Source of the DNA: Candidatus Enterococcus murrayae
Lineage (GTDB): Bacteria; Bacillota; Bacilli; Lactobacillales; Enterococcaceae
Direction of reading: 5' to 3'
Assembly (NCBI RefSeq): GCF_017315985.1
Contig: NZ_JAFLVR010000020.1
Location: 76,766-140,765 of the forward strand
Length of the DNA stretch: 64,000 bases
The notes below the pieces were generated by a model, which saw only the letters and a list, made by a program, of their open reading frames with translations, did not search any database and was not told the DNA's origin. The position numbers and the translations under genes are program-made. This document shows positions 47,135 to 55,010 of the stretch, one piece after another. The first letter of the stretch is position 1. Each line of letters opens with the position of its first letter.

Positions 47135-47536
47135 ATGTCAACGATGGTATTTGTCAATTATCCAGTGAAAGATGTGCAAGCTTCGACCGTTTTTTATGAA
47201 AAGCTAGGCTTTAAGAAGAATGAAGATTTCTCTAACGAGCGTTCCAGCTCAATGGTTTGGGATGATACATTTTGGATTATGCTGCTGGAATACGATTTTT
47301 ATAACTTATTCCTGAAGAACAAAAAAATTGCAGACACGAAGAGTCAGAGCGGTACACTCACAGCGTTTTCTGTTGAGAGTGCGGATGCTGTCAGGAAAAT
47401 AGCAGAGGCGGCAAAGGCGAATGGCGGCGATTATTTTTCTGTTGATATGGGAATACCAGAAGATCAGATGTTTAGCTTAGAAGTAACAGATTTAGATGGC
47501 AATCAGTTCGAGCCTGTTTGGATGCCCGTTTCTTAA
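47135..47536 (+). CDS. VOC-family (glyoxalase/bleomycin-resistance-like) protein
   Basis: 133 residues with the two-module VOC fold: MVFVNYPVKDVQASTVFYEKLGF at the start and MFSLEVTDLDGNQFEPVWM at the end, typical of small dioxygenase-like or antibiotic-sequestering members (PhnB-like). Metal ligands are not clear and no function can be assigned. The ATG at 47135 follows AGGGGTGAG; a longer in-frame reading from 47024 would start in the preceding terminator. Confidence 0.8.
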   Translation: MSTMVFVNYPVKDVQASTVFYEKLGFKKNEDFSNERSSSMVWDDTFWIMLLEYDFYNLFLKNKKIADTKSQSGTLTAFSVESADAVRKIAEAAKANGGDYFSVDMGIPEDQMFSLEVTDLDGNQFEPVWMPVS

Positions 47537-47569
47537 ATAGAAGCGGTTGATGTTCTATACATTAAGTAG

Positions 47570-47599
47570 TTGCCTCGCACTTTCAGAATATGGTATGAT
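47570..47599 (+). promoter_or_regulatory. promoter before ykkC-family leader
   Basis: TTGCCT (47570-47575), 18 bases, TATGAT (47594-47599), so the transcript would start just before the aptamer at about 47606. Confidence 0.6.
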
Positions 47600-47605
47600 T
47601 TTTTC

Positions 47606-47757
47606 GAACTGGAAAATTGGAGCTAGGGTTCCACTCAAACGAGGATCGTGACCGAGGGCTTCATCTTTTACCATATGTAAAAGGCACCTATTGATATAAA
47701 AGATCCGAGGGGAAAGGTTCAGTGTATTTGTGATGCACTGACTTTCCTCTTTTTTTG
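47606..47757 (+). promoter_or_regulatory. ykkC-family riboswitch candidate with terminator expression platform
   Basis: Recognised by conserved words in the right order: GCTAGGGTTCC (47622-47632) followed by a small hairpin, ACCGAGGGC (47651-47659), a variable hairpin CTTTTACCATATGTAAAAG, then GAT-ATAAAAG-ATC-CGAGG. That last part corresponds to the GGG-AUAAAAG-CCC element of ykkC RNAs with compensating bases. P1 can form between GAACT (47606) and GGTTC (47716). The 3' strand of P1 also lies in the terminator arm GGGAAAGGTTCAGTG, which pairs with CACTGACTTTCC (47737-47748) before TTTTTTT, so ligand binding would prevent termination. Subtype (guanidine, ppGpp, PRPP or nucleotide) cannot be set by eye. 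Confidence 0.75.
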
Positions 47758-47817
47758 CGTGTCTGCAGGTCGGTTTGTGCATCATTCAAATAAATCAATT
47801 TTTAATGGAGGGTATTT

Positions 47818-48588
47818 ATGAAGAAGTTGGCTTTTTTTGATTTGGATGGAACGTTATGCTGCGGAGGAGGGCTGCAAGTAGAACCAGAAATGATCGCAGC
47901 TTTTAGTGAATTGAGAGCAAAGGGTATTCTGCCAGTAATCGCTACGGGTCGCAGCTATTACGAAGTGAAGGAACTGCTGAAACAGTTGTGTGTGGAGCAC
48001 TTTATTTTGTCAAATGGTTGTTACGTTCGGTTAGCAGGAAAAACTCTTTTGGATGCTAAATTTTCACAAACAGAAATCGAAACGATTCTGCAAATCGCTG
48101 ATCAATATCAAGTTTCTGCTGGTTATTTTAATCAAGAAGGCTTTGCCATAACAAATTATTCGGAGATAGTGGAGGAGCACGTGACGTATATGGGAATCAA
48201 AGAGGTGCCTGTAGAGGCTGATTTTTATCAAAATAATCCAGTCAATTTTATGAATCTTTACGTAAATGCAGCGTTGGAAAAAGAAGTGAACAAGGAATTA
48301 AGGATGGTGGCAGATACGGTTCGTTTTGCCCCTTTGGCAATCGATGTATTGCCTAAAAATGTTTCAAAAGGAGCTGCGATACAGATATTTTTGAACTCAA
48401 TGGCAGGCATTCAGATGGAAACATATGCTTTTGGTGATCAGAACAATGATCTAAGTATGTTTCAATTAGTGGATCATGGAATCGCTATGCATCATGGGAC
48501 CGAGGAATTAAAGGAACAAGCATCCTATATAGCTAAAACAGAGAATGGCGTACTGGAGGGATTAAAGCATTACGGTTTGATTTCTTAG
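47818..48588 (+). CDS. HAD-superfamily Cof-type phosphatase
   Basis: 256-residue HAD hydrolase of the Cof/SupH type (IIB cap). Motif I FFDLDGTLCC with nucleophile and acid/base aspartates, motif II VIATGRSYYEV, a lysine in LPKNVSKGAAIQ, and motif IV AFGDQNNDLSMF. Substrates are phosphosugars or nucleotides. It is the only gene behind the ykkC-family riboswitch candidate, so its substrate may relate to the ligand. Ribosome site TGGAGGG. It ends 93 bases before the next gene, with no clear terminator. Confidence 0.85.
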   Translation: MKKLAFFDLDGTLCCGGGLQVEPEMIAAFSELRAKGILPVIATGRSYYEVKELLKQLCVEHFILSNGCYVRLAGKTLLDAKFSQTEIETILQIADQYQVSAGYFNQEGFAITNYSEIVEEHVTYMGIKEVPVEADFYQNNPVNFMNLYVNAALEKEVNKELRMVADTVRFAPLAIDVLPKNVSKGAAIQIFLNSMAGIQMETYAFGDQNNDLSMFQLVDHGIAMHHGTEELKEQASYIAKTENGVLEGLKHYGLIS

Positions 48589-48681
48589 AAGTATGAGGAA
48601 AGAATGAGACTTTAGACTGATGCTCTCATATTAAGAATTCGTTAAGATGAAACTATCAATTAATAGAGAGTTGGAAAGCGT

Positions 48682-49929
48682 GTGAAGGGAAATAAACGAA
48701 ATATTACGTTTTTGATGTTGGGTCAATTTATTTCGGTGTTTGGTGGGGCTATCTTACGATTTGCTTTGTCGTTGTTTGTATTAGATGTGACAGGAAGAGC
48801 AGATATATTTGCGACAGTTTTAGCAATTTCGAGCATTCCTGTATTATTTGCTCCAATTGGCGGAGCCATCGCAGATCGGTTTAACCGAAAAAACTTGATG
48901 GTGCTGATGGATGTTGCGAATGCAATTATTGCTGGATTCCTCTTTTTTGTGATTGGAACCTCCCAATCGGTTCTAGCCATCGGTTTTTTACTGTTCATTT
49001 TGGCAATTGTGGGAAGCTTTGACACACCAGTTGTTGGGGCAAGTATTCCATTATTAGTAGAAGAAAAGGACCTGGAAAAAATCAATGGTCTATCTAATGG
49101 GATTTTGCAATTATCAAATGTCATTGCACCAATTATTGGAGGTATTTTTTATGGATTGGTCGGGGCGAATGTGCTAGTCGGCAGCAGTATTATCTTTTTC
49201 GCTGCAGCCGCATTAATCGAGAGCTTTTTGAAGATTCCATTTGAAAAACGGGAACAAACACCTGGAACTATCCTAGAAATCTTGACCGGGGATTTGAAGG
49301 ATGGCTTCCATGAAGTGAAGAATAACCGTGTGATTTTTAAGACGATAATTATGGCAGCTGCTATCAATTTTGTACTGACTTCATTCTTCATTGTTGGTTT
49401 GCCAGTGATTCTGCGGATGACCTTGCAGGTAAATGATACGATGTATGGGGTCGGAATGGCCGTCTTCAGTTTGTCTAGTATTATCGGTGCGGTGTTTGCT
49501 GGACCACTAACAAAAAATTTGAAATTCAATAATTTTTATCGCGTGTTTATGTATTCAGGGATCGCTTTGCTGATCATGAACATAATGCTGAGTTTGACGG
49601 GAACAACAATCGGTTTTATGATTGTCATTCTTATGGAAATCGTGATCGGAATGATGCTCAGCGCCATTTCAGTTTATATGATCTCACTGATTCAGCGAAT
49701 CACACCTAAAGAAAATCTAGGTAAAATCATGGCGACTGTGATCGCGGTTTGTCAATGTGCAGTTCCATTAGGACAATTACTAATGGGGTTATTATTCAAA
49801 CAGAACAGCGCTTCGATCTTTATTCCCTTACTATTAATCAGCGGACTAGTATTAGTGATTTCCTTTATATGCTTCAAGTTGTTCAAAGAAACCAAAGATA
49901 GTGATATATACAAAACAGTAAATGAGTAA
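48682..49929 (+). CDS. MFS multidrug/macrolide-type efflux transporter
   Basis: 415-residue major facilitator with twelve hydrophobic spans. The opening ITFLMLGQFISVFGGAILRFALSLFVLD and the loop GGAIADRFNRKNLMVLMD are typical of the DHA3/MefE-like drug-efflux group. The start is GTG at 48682. Substrate unknown; no resistance phenotype can be claimed. A strong terminator follows at 49939. Confidence 0.8.
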   Translation: MKGNKRNITFLMLGQFISVFGGAILRFALSLFVLDVTGRADIFATVLAISSIPVLFAPIGGAIADRFNRKNLMVLMDVANAIIAGFLFFVIGTSQSVLAIGFLLFILAIVGSFDTPVVGASIPLLVEEKDLEKINGLSNGILQLSNVIAPIIGGIFYGLVGANVLVGSSIIFFAAAALIESFLKIPFEKREQTPGTILEILTGDLKDGFHEVKNNRVIFKTIIMAAAINFVLTSFFIVGLPVILRMTLQVNDTMYGVGMAVFSLSSIIGAVFAGPLTKNLKFNNFYRVFMYSGIALLIMNIMLSLTGTTIGFMIVILMEIVIGMMLSAISVYMISLIQRITPKENLGKIMATVIAVCQCAVPLGQLLMGLLFKQNSASIFIPLLLISGLVLVISFICFKLFKETKDSDIYKTVNE

Positions 49930-49938
49930 TCAGCAAAG

Positions 49939-49970
49939 GCATCAGCTCTATAAAGCTGATGCTTTTTTTT
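49939..49970 (+). terminator. terminator after MFS gene
   Basis: GCATCAGCT (49939-49947), loop CTATAA, AGCTGATGC (49954-49962), then TTTTTTTT. Confidence 0.9.
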
Positions 49971-50068
49971 CTACGATAAATAGCGTTGTTTTAGATGGAA
50001 AGTTAATGCTTGTCTTGTTTTTTCGTTTGATTTTTGAAATACTGAATAAAAAGCTAAAGGAGCAGCAT

Positions 50069-50473
50069 ATGTATTATGATAAAGAAATCACTAAATTGAT
50101 TGAAAGTAGCGACCTTTGTTTTCTTGGTTCTGTAACAGAAGCGGGTTATCCAATGATTCGAGCGATGCTGAAGCCAATTAAGGTAGAAGAAAATCGGTTT
50201 TATTTGCATACAAATACATCGTCAAGAAAAGTACAACAATTTTTGGATAATGCTAAAGCCTGTCTCTATTTTTATGATCCGCTAACTTTCACCGGGGTAA
50301 CATTGATGGGTGAGATGGAGGTAGTCTCAAAGGAGGCTGAGAAACAGGCTTTCTGGCGTGATGAGTATCAGATTTATTATGAAAAAGGCGGCGGATTACC
50401 AGATTTTACTGTACTAAAATTCACAGGAAAAACAGGGGAGTTTTATCGAAATTTTCAGACGACATCCTTTTAG
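50069..50473 (+). CDS. pyridoxamine-5'-phosphate oxidase-like flavin-binding protein
   Basis: 134 residues with the split-barrel fold of the general stress protein 26/PNPOx-like family: SSDLCFLGSVTEAGYPMIRAML at the start, RFYLHTNTSSRKVQQFL, ACLYFYDPLTFTGVTLMGEMEV, and FWRDEYQIYY near the end. Such proteins bind FMN, F420 or haem; the substrate is unknown. The ATG at 50069 follows AAAGGAG by six bases; the long upstream in-frame reading runs through the preceding terminator. Confidence 0.83.
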   Translation: MYYDKEITKLIESSDLCFLGSVTEAGYPMIRAMLKPIKVEENRFYLHTNTSSRKVQQFLDNAKACLYFYDPLTFTGVTLMGEMEVVSKEAEKQAFWRDEYQIYYEKGGGLPDFTVLKFTGKTGEFYRNFQTTSF

Positions 50474-50485
50474 ATCAACAATTGT

Positions 50486-50551
50486 AGACCATATAAAGAT
50501 AGTGTAAAGAAATGCGTGCAAGTTTCACACTATCTTTAGGTCTTTTTTTTT
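50486..50551 (+). terminator. terminator between flavoprotein gene and kdp operon
   Basis: AGACC (50486) with GGTCT (50539) outside, and AAAGATAGTGT (50495-50505) with ACACTATCTTT (50527-50537) inside, then TTTTTTTT. It may simply end the upstream gene; the kdp promoter is not obvious in the remaining 46 bases. Confidence 0.8.
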
Positions 50552-50597
50552 ATGCTTACAAGGTAAAGGATAACGATGTGAAAGGAAGAGAAATGAA

Positions 50598-50678
50598 ATG
50601 ACGATTGTTTTAGGAATTATCGGACTCTTATTAATGATCTATCTTTTCTGGTTTTTATTTAAGGGGGAAGAGCTATGA
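50598..50678 (+). CDS. kdpF: KdpF small membrane subunit
   Basis: 26-residue hydrophobic peptide (MTIVLGIIGLLLMIYLFWFL then FKGEEL), the size and character of KdpF, which stabilises the KdpFABC complex. It begins 10 bases after GGAAGAG-type sequence, and its stop overlaps the kdpA start (ATGA at 50675), the usual kdpF-kdpA coupling. Its position directly before kdpA is the main support. Confidence 0.85.
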   Translation: MTIVLGIIGLLLMIYLFWFLFKGEEL

Positions 50679-52351
50679 GCAGTGTAATCTATCAAGGAAT
50701 ATTTTTCCTATTTATTTTGTTAATAATAGCATTGCCGCTAGGGTGGTATATTAAAGAAATTATGCAGGGAAGGATTCCTAAAGGCGTACGCTTTTTACAA
50801 CCGGTGGAACATTTCTTTTACAAAGCAATCGGTCCAATCAGTAAAAAAGAAATGTCTGCGAAACGTTATGCTATGAATGTGGTGCTGTTAAGTATTTCTT
50901 CAATTATATTATTAGTCATTATTTTAATGACGCAGCACTTTTTACCAGGGGGAGCAGCAGTAGAGAATTTGTCATTGCCATTAGCACTAAACACGGCAGT
51001 CAGCTTCGTGACCAATACCAATTGGCAGGCATACGCTGGTGAAACAACGCTATCAAATGCGTCACAGATGTTTGGCCTAACAGTACAAAACTTTATTTCG
51101 GCAGGTGTCGGAATTTCTGTGTTAGCGGCCTTGCTGCGGGGACTTTCACAAGTAAAAAAGAAGGCCCTAGGAAACTTTTGGCAAGATTTGACACGTAGTC
51201 TAATTTATATATTGCTGCCGCTGTCACTAATTCTTGCTGTTTTATTAATTTCGCAGGGCACGGTTCAGTCATTTAAATCAGGAGTTGGCTATCAGGGCTT
51301 GGAAGGAAAAAGTCTGTGGCTCTATTTAGGACCTGTCGCTAGTCAGGTAGCAATCAAGCAGTTAGGAACAAATGGCGGCGGATTCTTTGGCGCCAACTCG
51401 GCTTATCCCTTTGAAAATCCGACGCTGCTTTCTAACTTTTTAGAGAATATCGCAATTCTGCTGATCCCAGCCGCTTTGATTTTTGCTTTTGGTTTTTGGG
51501 TCAAAGATTGGAAGCAGGGACGAACGATTATGATTGTTTCCTTATTTTTCCTTTTGATTGCTTTCATTGGAGTCGGCTTTAGTGAGTATTACGGCCCACA
51601 ATTTTCGCAGGTTATCGGCGCAACGAATCTGGAAGGAAAAGAAATTCGGCTAGGTATCGGCTGGTCCAGTCTGTGGTCAGTAGCAACGACGGCGGCCTCT
51701 AATGGTTCTGTAAACGCAATGTTGGATAGCTTTACGCCGCTTGGCGGTGCGATTCCGCTATTTTTGATGCAGCTTGGTGAAATTATCTTCGGGGGAGTCG
51801 GCAACGGACTTTATGGGATGCTGGCCTTTTTATTGCTGGCCGTCTTTATCGCTGGTCTTTTAGTAGGACGAACACCCGAATACTTGGGGAAAAAAATTGA
51901 AGCCTATGATATCAAGATGGCTAGTCTCGTCATTTTAACCCCTTTGATGCTGACTCTATTTGGTGCGATGGCCTTGGTCTTGCATCCAGAGATAATGACG
52001 TGGCTGACAAATCGAGGCCCGCACGCATTTAGTGAATTGCTTTATGGCGCAACGTCATTAGCGAACAATAACGGAAGTGCCTTTGGCGGTTTACTAGCAG
52101 ATACGACGTTCACAAATATTTTAGGAAGCTTATTAATGGCTGTTTCAAGATATTTACCGATCTTTGCAATTTTATTCTTAGCAGAAAATATGGGTGGTAA
52201 AAGAAGAGCAGCTTTAAGCTCTGGAACGCTATCGACGGTTAGTCCAACATTTGTTTCTATGTTGATTATTGTTATTTTGGTGATCGGGGCTTTAAGCTTC
52301 TTGCCATCATTGGCGCTTGGTCCGATTGCAGAATTCTTTACGATGAAATAG
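50675..52351 (+). CDS. kdpA: potassium-transporting ATPase subunit A
   Basis: 558-residue K+-translocating subunit of the high-affinity KdpFABC pump in the cytoplasmic membrane. The four selectivity-loop regions are visible, including SFVTNTNWQAYAGE, QLGTNGGGFFGANSAYPFENP, GEIIFGGVGNGLYGM and SLANNNGSAFGG. About ten membrane helices; length is that of other KdpA proteins. Coupled to kdpF by a 4-base overlap and followed by kdpB at 9 bases. Start after GGGGGAAGAG. Confidence 0.95.
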   Translation: MSSVIYQGIFFLFILLIIALPLGWYIKEIMQGRIPKGVRFLQPVEHFFYKAIGPISKKEMSAKRYAMNVVLLSISSIILLVIILMTQHFLPGGAAVENLSLPLALNTAVSFVTNTNWQAYAGETTLSNASQMFGLTVQNFISAGVGISVLAALLRGLSQVKKKALGNFWQDLTRSLIYILLPLSLILAVLLISQGTVQSFKSGVGYQGLEGKSLWLYLGPVASQVAIKQLGTNGGGFFGANSAYPFENPTLLSNFLENIAILLIPAALIFAFGFWVKDWKQGRTIMIVSLFFLLIAFIGVGFSEYYGPQFSQVIGATNLEGKEIRLGIGWSSLWSVATTAASNGSVNAMLDSFTPLGGAIPLFLMQLGEIIFGGVGNGLYGMLAFLLLAVFIAGLLVGRTPEYLGKKIEAYDIKMASLVILTPLMLTLFGAMALVLHPEIMTWLTNRGPHAFSELLYGATSLANNNGSAFGGLLADTTFTNILGSLLMAVSRYLPIFAILFLAENMGGKRRAALSSGTLSTVSPTFVSMLIIVILVIGALSFLPSLALGPIAEFFTMK

Positions 52352-52360
52352 ATGGAGTGA

Positions 52361-54397
52361 ATGAAAATGAAGAAAATCTATCAATGGGCCGTGGGTCAAT
52401 CATTTAAAAAATTGGATCCGCGCCAACAAATCAAAAATCCGGTCATGTTTGTGGTCTATCTTGGAGCGATCATCACGACGGTGTTATGTTTTTATCCAGT
52501 AAATGTTCCTATTTGGTTCAGCATTTCAGTAACGATTTTTCTTTGGCTGACGCTGCTCTTTGCTAATTTCGCTGAAGCTGTGGCAGAGGGACGGGGAAAA
52601 GCGCAGGCAGATAGTTTGAAGCAGGCAAAAAAGGAAGTAATGACCTATAAAATAAAAGGGCTAGAAGATATCAAAGAAGAGAATTTCATAGAATTGCGTT
52701 CCTCTGATTTGAAGCGCGGCGACTTGGTGTATGTACGTGCGGGAGAGCAAATTCCAGCGGATGGTGATGTAATTGATGGTGCAGCTTCGGTTGATGAAAG
52801 TGCTATTACCGGTGAATCCGCTCCAGTAATTCGTGAATCTGGAGGAGATCGCAGCGCAGTGACTGGCGGAACCACCGTTGTTTCCGATTACCTAGTGATA
52901 CGCGTTACTTCGGAAAATGGGCAATCCTTCTTGGACAAGATGATCGCTATGGTAGAAGGAACTCAGCGAAAAAAGACACCGAATGAGATTGGATTGCAGA
53001 TTTTCTTGATTACCCTGACTATTATTTTCTTGACTGTATCAATTACACTTGTTCCATTTACTGATTTTAGCAGTCAGCTGTCCGGGAAAGGGGAAGCCCT
53101 ATCCATGATTATCGTGATTGCACTCTTAATTTGTCTGGCGCCAACCACAATCGGTGCCTTGATTTCTTCTATCGGTATCGCAGGAATGAGTCGCTTGACG
53201 AAAGAAAATGTCATCGCCATGAGTGGACGTGCGATCGAAGCGGCAGGGGACGTGGATGTTCTTTTACTAGACAAAACAGGAACCATTACATTGGGAAACC
53301 GTCGAGCAAGCGAGTTTTTGCCTGTTAATGGTGTCAGTGACGAACAGCTGGCCGATGCGGCACAACTGTCTTCTTTGGCAGACGAAACAGCAGAAGGCCG
53401 GAGTATCGTAATTTTGGCGAAGGAACGGTTCAATTTGCGAGAAAGAGAATTTCAGCAATCAGAGGTTAAATTTATCGATTTTAGTGCTAAAACTAGAATG
53501 AGCGGAATTGATTATCGCGGAGATGAAATCCGTAAAGGCGCAGCCGACACGATGAAAAAATACGTGAGATCCAAAGGAGAAGCCTATCCGCCTGAATGTG
53601 ACGATATTGTTGCTAAAATTGCTCGCGCAGGCGGAACTCCTTTGGTGGTAGTAAAAAATGATCGTGTAATGGGTGTCGTTTATTTAAAAGATATCGTGAA
53701 AAATGGCGTAAAGGATAAATTTGCGGATATGCGTAAGATGGGTATCAAAACTATCATGATTACCGGAGACAATCCGTTAACGGCAGCAGCGATCGCAGCG
53801 GAAGCGGGTGTGGATGATTTTCTAGCTGAAGCCACCCCTGAAAATAAAATGGATTTGATTCGTGACTATCAAGAAAAAGGACATTTGGTCGCTATGACTG
53901 GTGACGGCACCAATGATGCGCCAGCGCTGGCTCAAGCGGATGTAGCAATGGCAATGAACACCGGAACTCAAGCCGCCAAAGAAGCAGGAAATATGATCGA
54001 TTTGGATTCCAGTCCGACTAAGCTGCTGCAGGTCGTACAGATCGGTAAACAACTATTAATGACTCGCGGTGCTTTAACTACGTTTAGTATTGCAAATGAT
54101 ATTGCGAAATATTTCGCGGTAATACCGGTCTTGTTTTACAGTATTTATCCGCAATTAGATCGATTAAACATTATGGGATTAGGAAGTCCGTTGACTGCGA
54201 TATTGTCGGCCGTGATTTATAATGCCGTAGTTATCATTGCCTTAATCCCCTTAGCGTTGAAAGGGGTGCAGTATCAAGAAAAACCGGCTAGTCAGATTTT
54301 ACGACATAATCTACTGATCTATGGATTAGGCGGGATCATCGCACCGTTTATTTTTATCAAGGTGATTGATATGATCCTCTCATTGATTATTTTATAG
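52361..54397 (+). CDS. kdpB: potassium-transporting ATPase subunit B (P-type)
   Basis: 678-residue P-type ATPase subunit that powers KdpA. Phosphorylated aspartate D304 in [12 protein letters not shown], actuator TGES at 160-163 (the serine is the site of inhibitory phosphorylation in E. coli), hinge [17 protein letters not shown], and APTTIG in the membrane ion path. Two ATGs (52361, 52367) are possible; both leave the protein whole. It lies between kdpA and kdpC in the normal order. Confidence 0.95.
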   Translation: MKMKKIYQWAVGQSFKKLDPRQQIKNPVMFVVYLGAIITTVLCFYPVNVPIWFSISVTIFLWLTLLFANFAEAVAEGRGKAQADSLKQAKKEVMTYKIKGLEDIKEENFIELRSSDLKRGDLVYVRAGEQIPADGDVIDGAASVDESAITGESAPVIRESGGDRSAVTGGTTVVSDYLVIRVTSENGQSFLDKMIAMVEGTQRKKTPNEIGLQIFLITLTIIFLTVSITLVPFTDFSSQLSGKGEALSMIIVIALLICLAPTTIGALISSIGIAGMSRLTKENVIAMSGRAIEAAGDVDVLLLDKTGTITLGNRRASEFLPVNGVSDEQLADAAQLSSLADETAEGRSIVILAKERFNLREREFQQSEVKFIDFSAKTRMSGIDYRGDEIRKGAADTMKKYVRSKGEAYPPECDDIVAKIARAGGTPLVVVKNDRVMGVVYLKDIVKNGVKDKFADMRKMGIKTIMITGDNPLTAAAIAAEAGVDDFLAEATPENKMDLIRDYQEKGHLVAMTGDGTNDAPALAQADVAMAMNTGTQAAKEAGNMIDLDSSPTKLLQVVQIGKQLLMTRGALTTFSIANDIAKYFAVIPVLFYSIYPQLDRLNIMGLGSPLTAILSAVIYNAVVIIALIPLALKGVQYQEKPASQILRHNLLIYGLGGIIAPFIFIKVIDMILSLIIL

Positions 54398-54410
54398 AAG
54401 GAGCAGGACA

Positions 54411-54941
54411 ATGAAAAAAAGTATTTTAGGAAGCTTACGATTTTTGATGTTGAGCTTGATCGTCTTTGGCGGACTGTACACTGTTGCAGTTACTGGTATT
54501 GGACAGCTTTTCTTTTCAGATCAGGCCAATGGAAGCCAAATTACCGTGAATAATCAAACCGTTGGGTCAAAATTGATTGGGCAGCCCTTTGAACAACCGA
54601 AATATTTTTCTGGACGCAGTGAGAAAGTCACCCAGCTATCCCCTGCTTCACCAGAACAAAAGAAGCTAGTTGAAAGTCGCCGAGCAGCTGAACTGGCAAA
54701 AAATCCGACCGAAAAGAATGTTCCAAATGACCTTGTAACAGCATCGGGCAGTGGCGTTGACCCGGATATTAGCCTATCTGCGGCAGAATTCCAGGTTGCT
54801 CGAATTGCCGAAGTGCGGGGACTATCTCAAGGATCAATTCGAAAAATTATTGCTGAACATCGTCAAAAGGATTGGTTTTCTGAGCGATACTATGTCAATG
54901 TTTTGCAGTTGAACCTAGCATTAGATAAACTAGAAGCATGA
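54411..54941 (+). CDS. kdpC: potassium-transporting ATPase subunit C
   Basis: 176-residue KdpC with one N-terminal membrane helix (FLMLSLIVFGGLYTVAVTGIGQLFF) and an outer domain with family motifs SKLIGQPFEQPKYFSGR, VPNDLVTASGSGVDPDIS and VNVLQLNLALDKL. It assists ATP binding and complex assembly. Ribosome site AAGGAGCAGG. Followed by a 12-base-pair hairpin before kdpD. Confidence 0.94.
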   Translation: MKKSILGSLRFLMLSLIVFGGLYTVAVTGIGQLFFSDQANGSQITVNNQTVGSKLIGQPFEQPKYFSGRSEKVTQLSPASPEQKKLVESRRAAELAKNPTEKNVPNDLVTASGSGVDPDISLSAAEFQVARIAEVRGLSQGSIRKIIAEHRQKDWFSERYYVNVLQLNLALDKLEA

Positions 54942-54947
54942 TAGTCC

Positions 54948-54982
54948 ATAATTCTCTAATCGTTTTTCGGTTAGAGAATTAT
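54948..54982 (+). other. hairpin between kdpC and kdpD
   Basis: ATAATTCTCTAA (54948-54959) and TTAGAGAATTAT (54971-54982), a perfect 12-base stem without T-run. It could reduce expression of the regulatory genes relative to the pump genes or protect the upstream message. Confidence 0.6.
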
Positions 54983-55010
54983 TGTGCCTGCAAAGAAAGG
55001 AGGAACCTTG

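Noticed and set aside
50474-50597. c-di-AMP riboswitch before kdp
   Set aside because: The gap is only about 124 bases and is mostly a simple terminator hairpin; the conserved ydaO-type core words are not seen.
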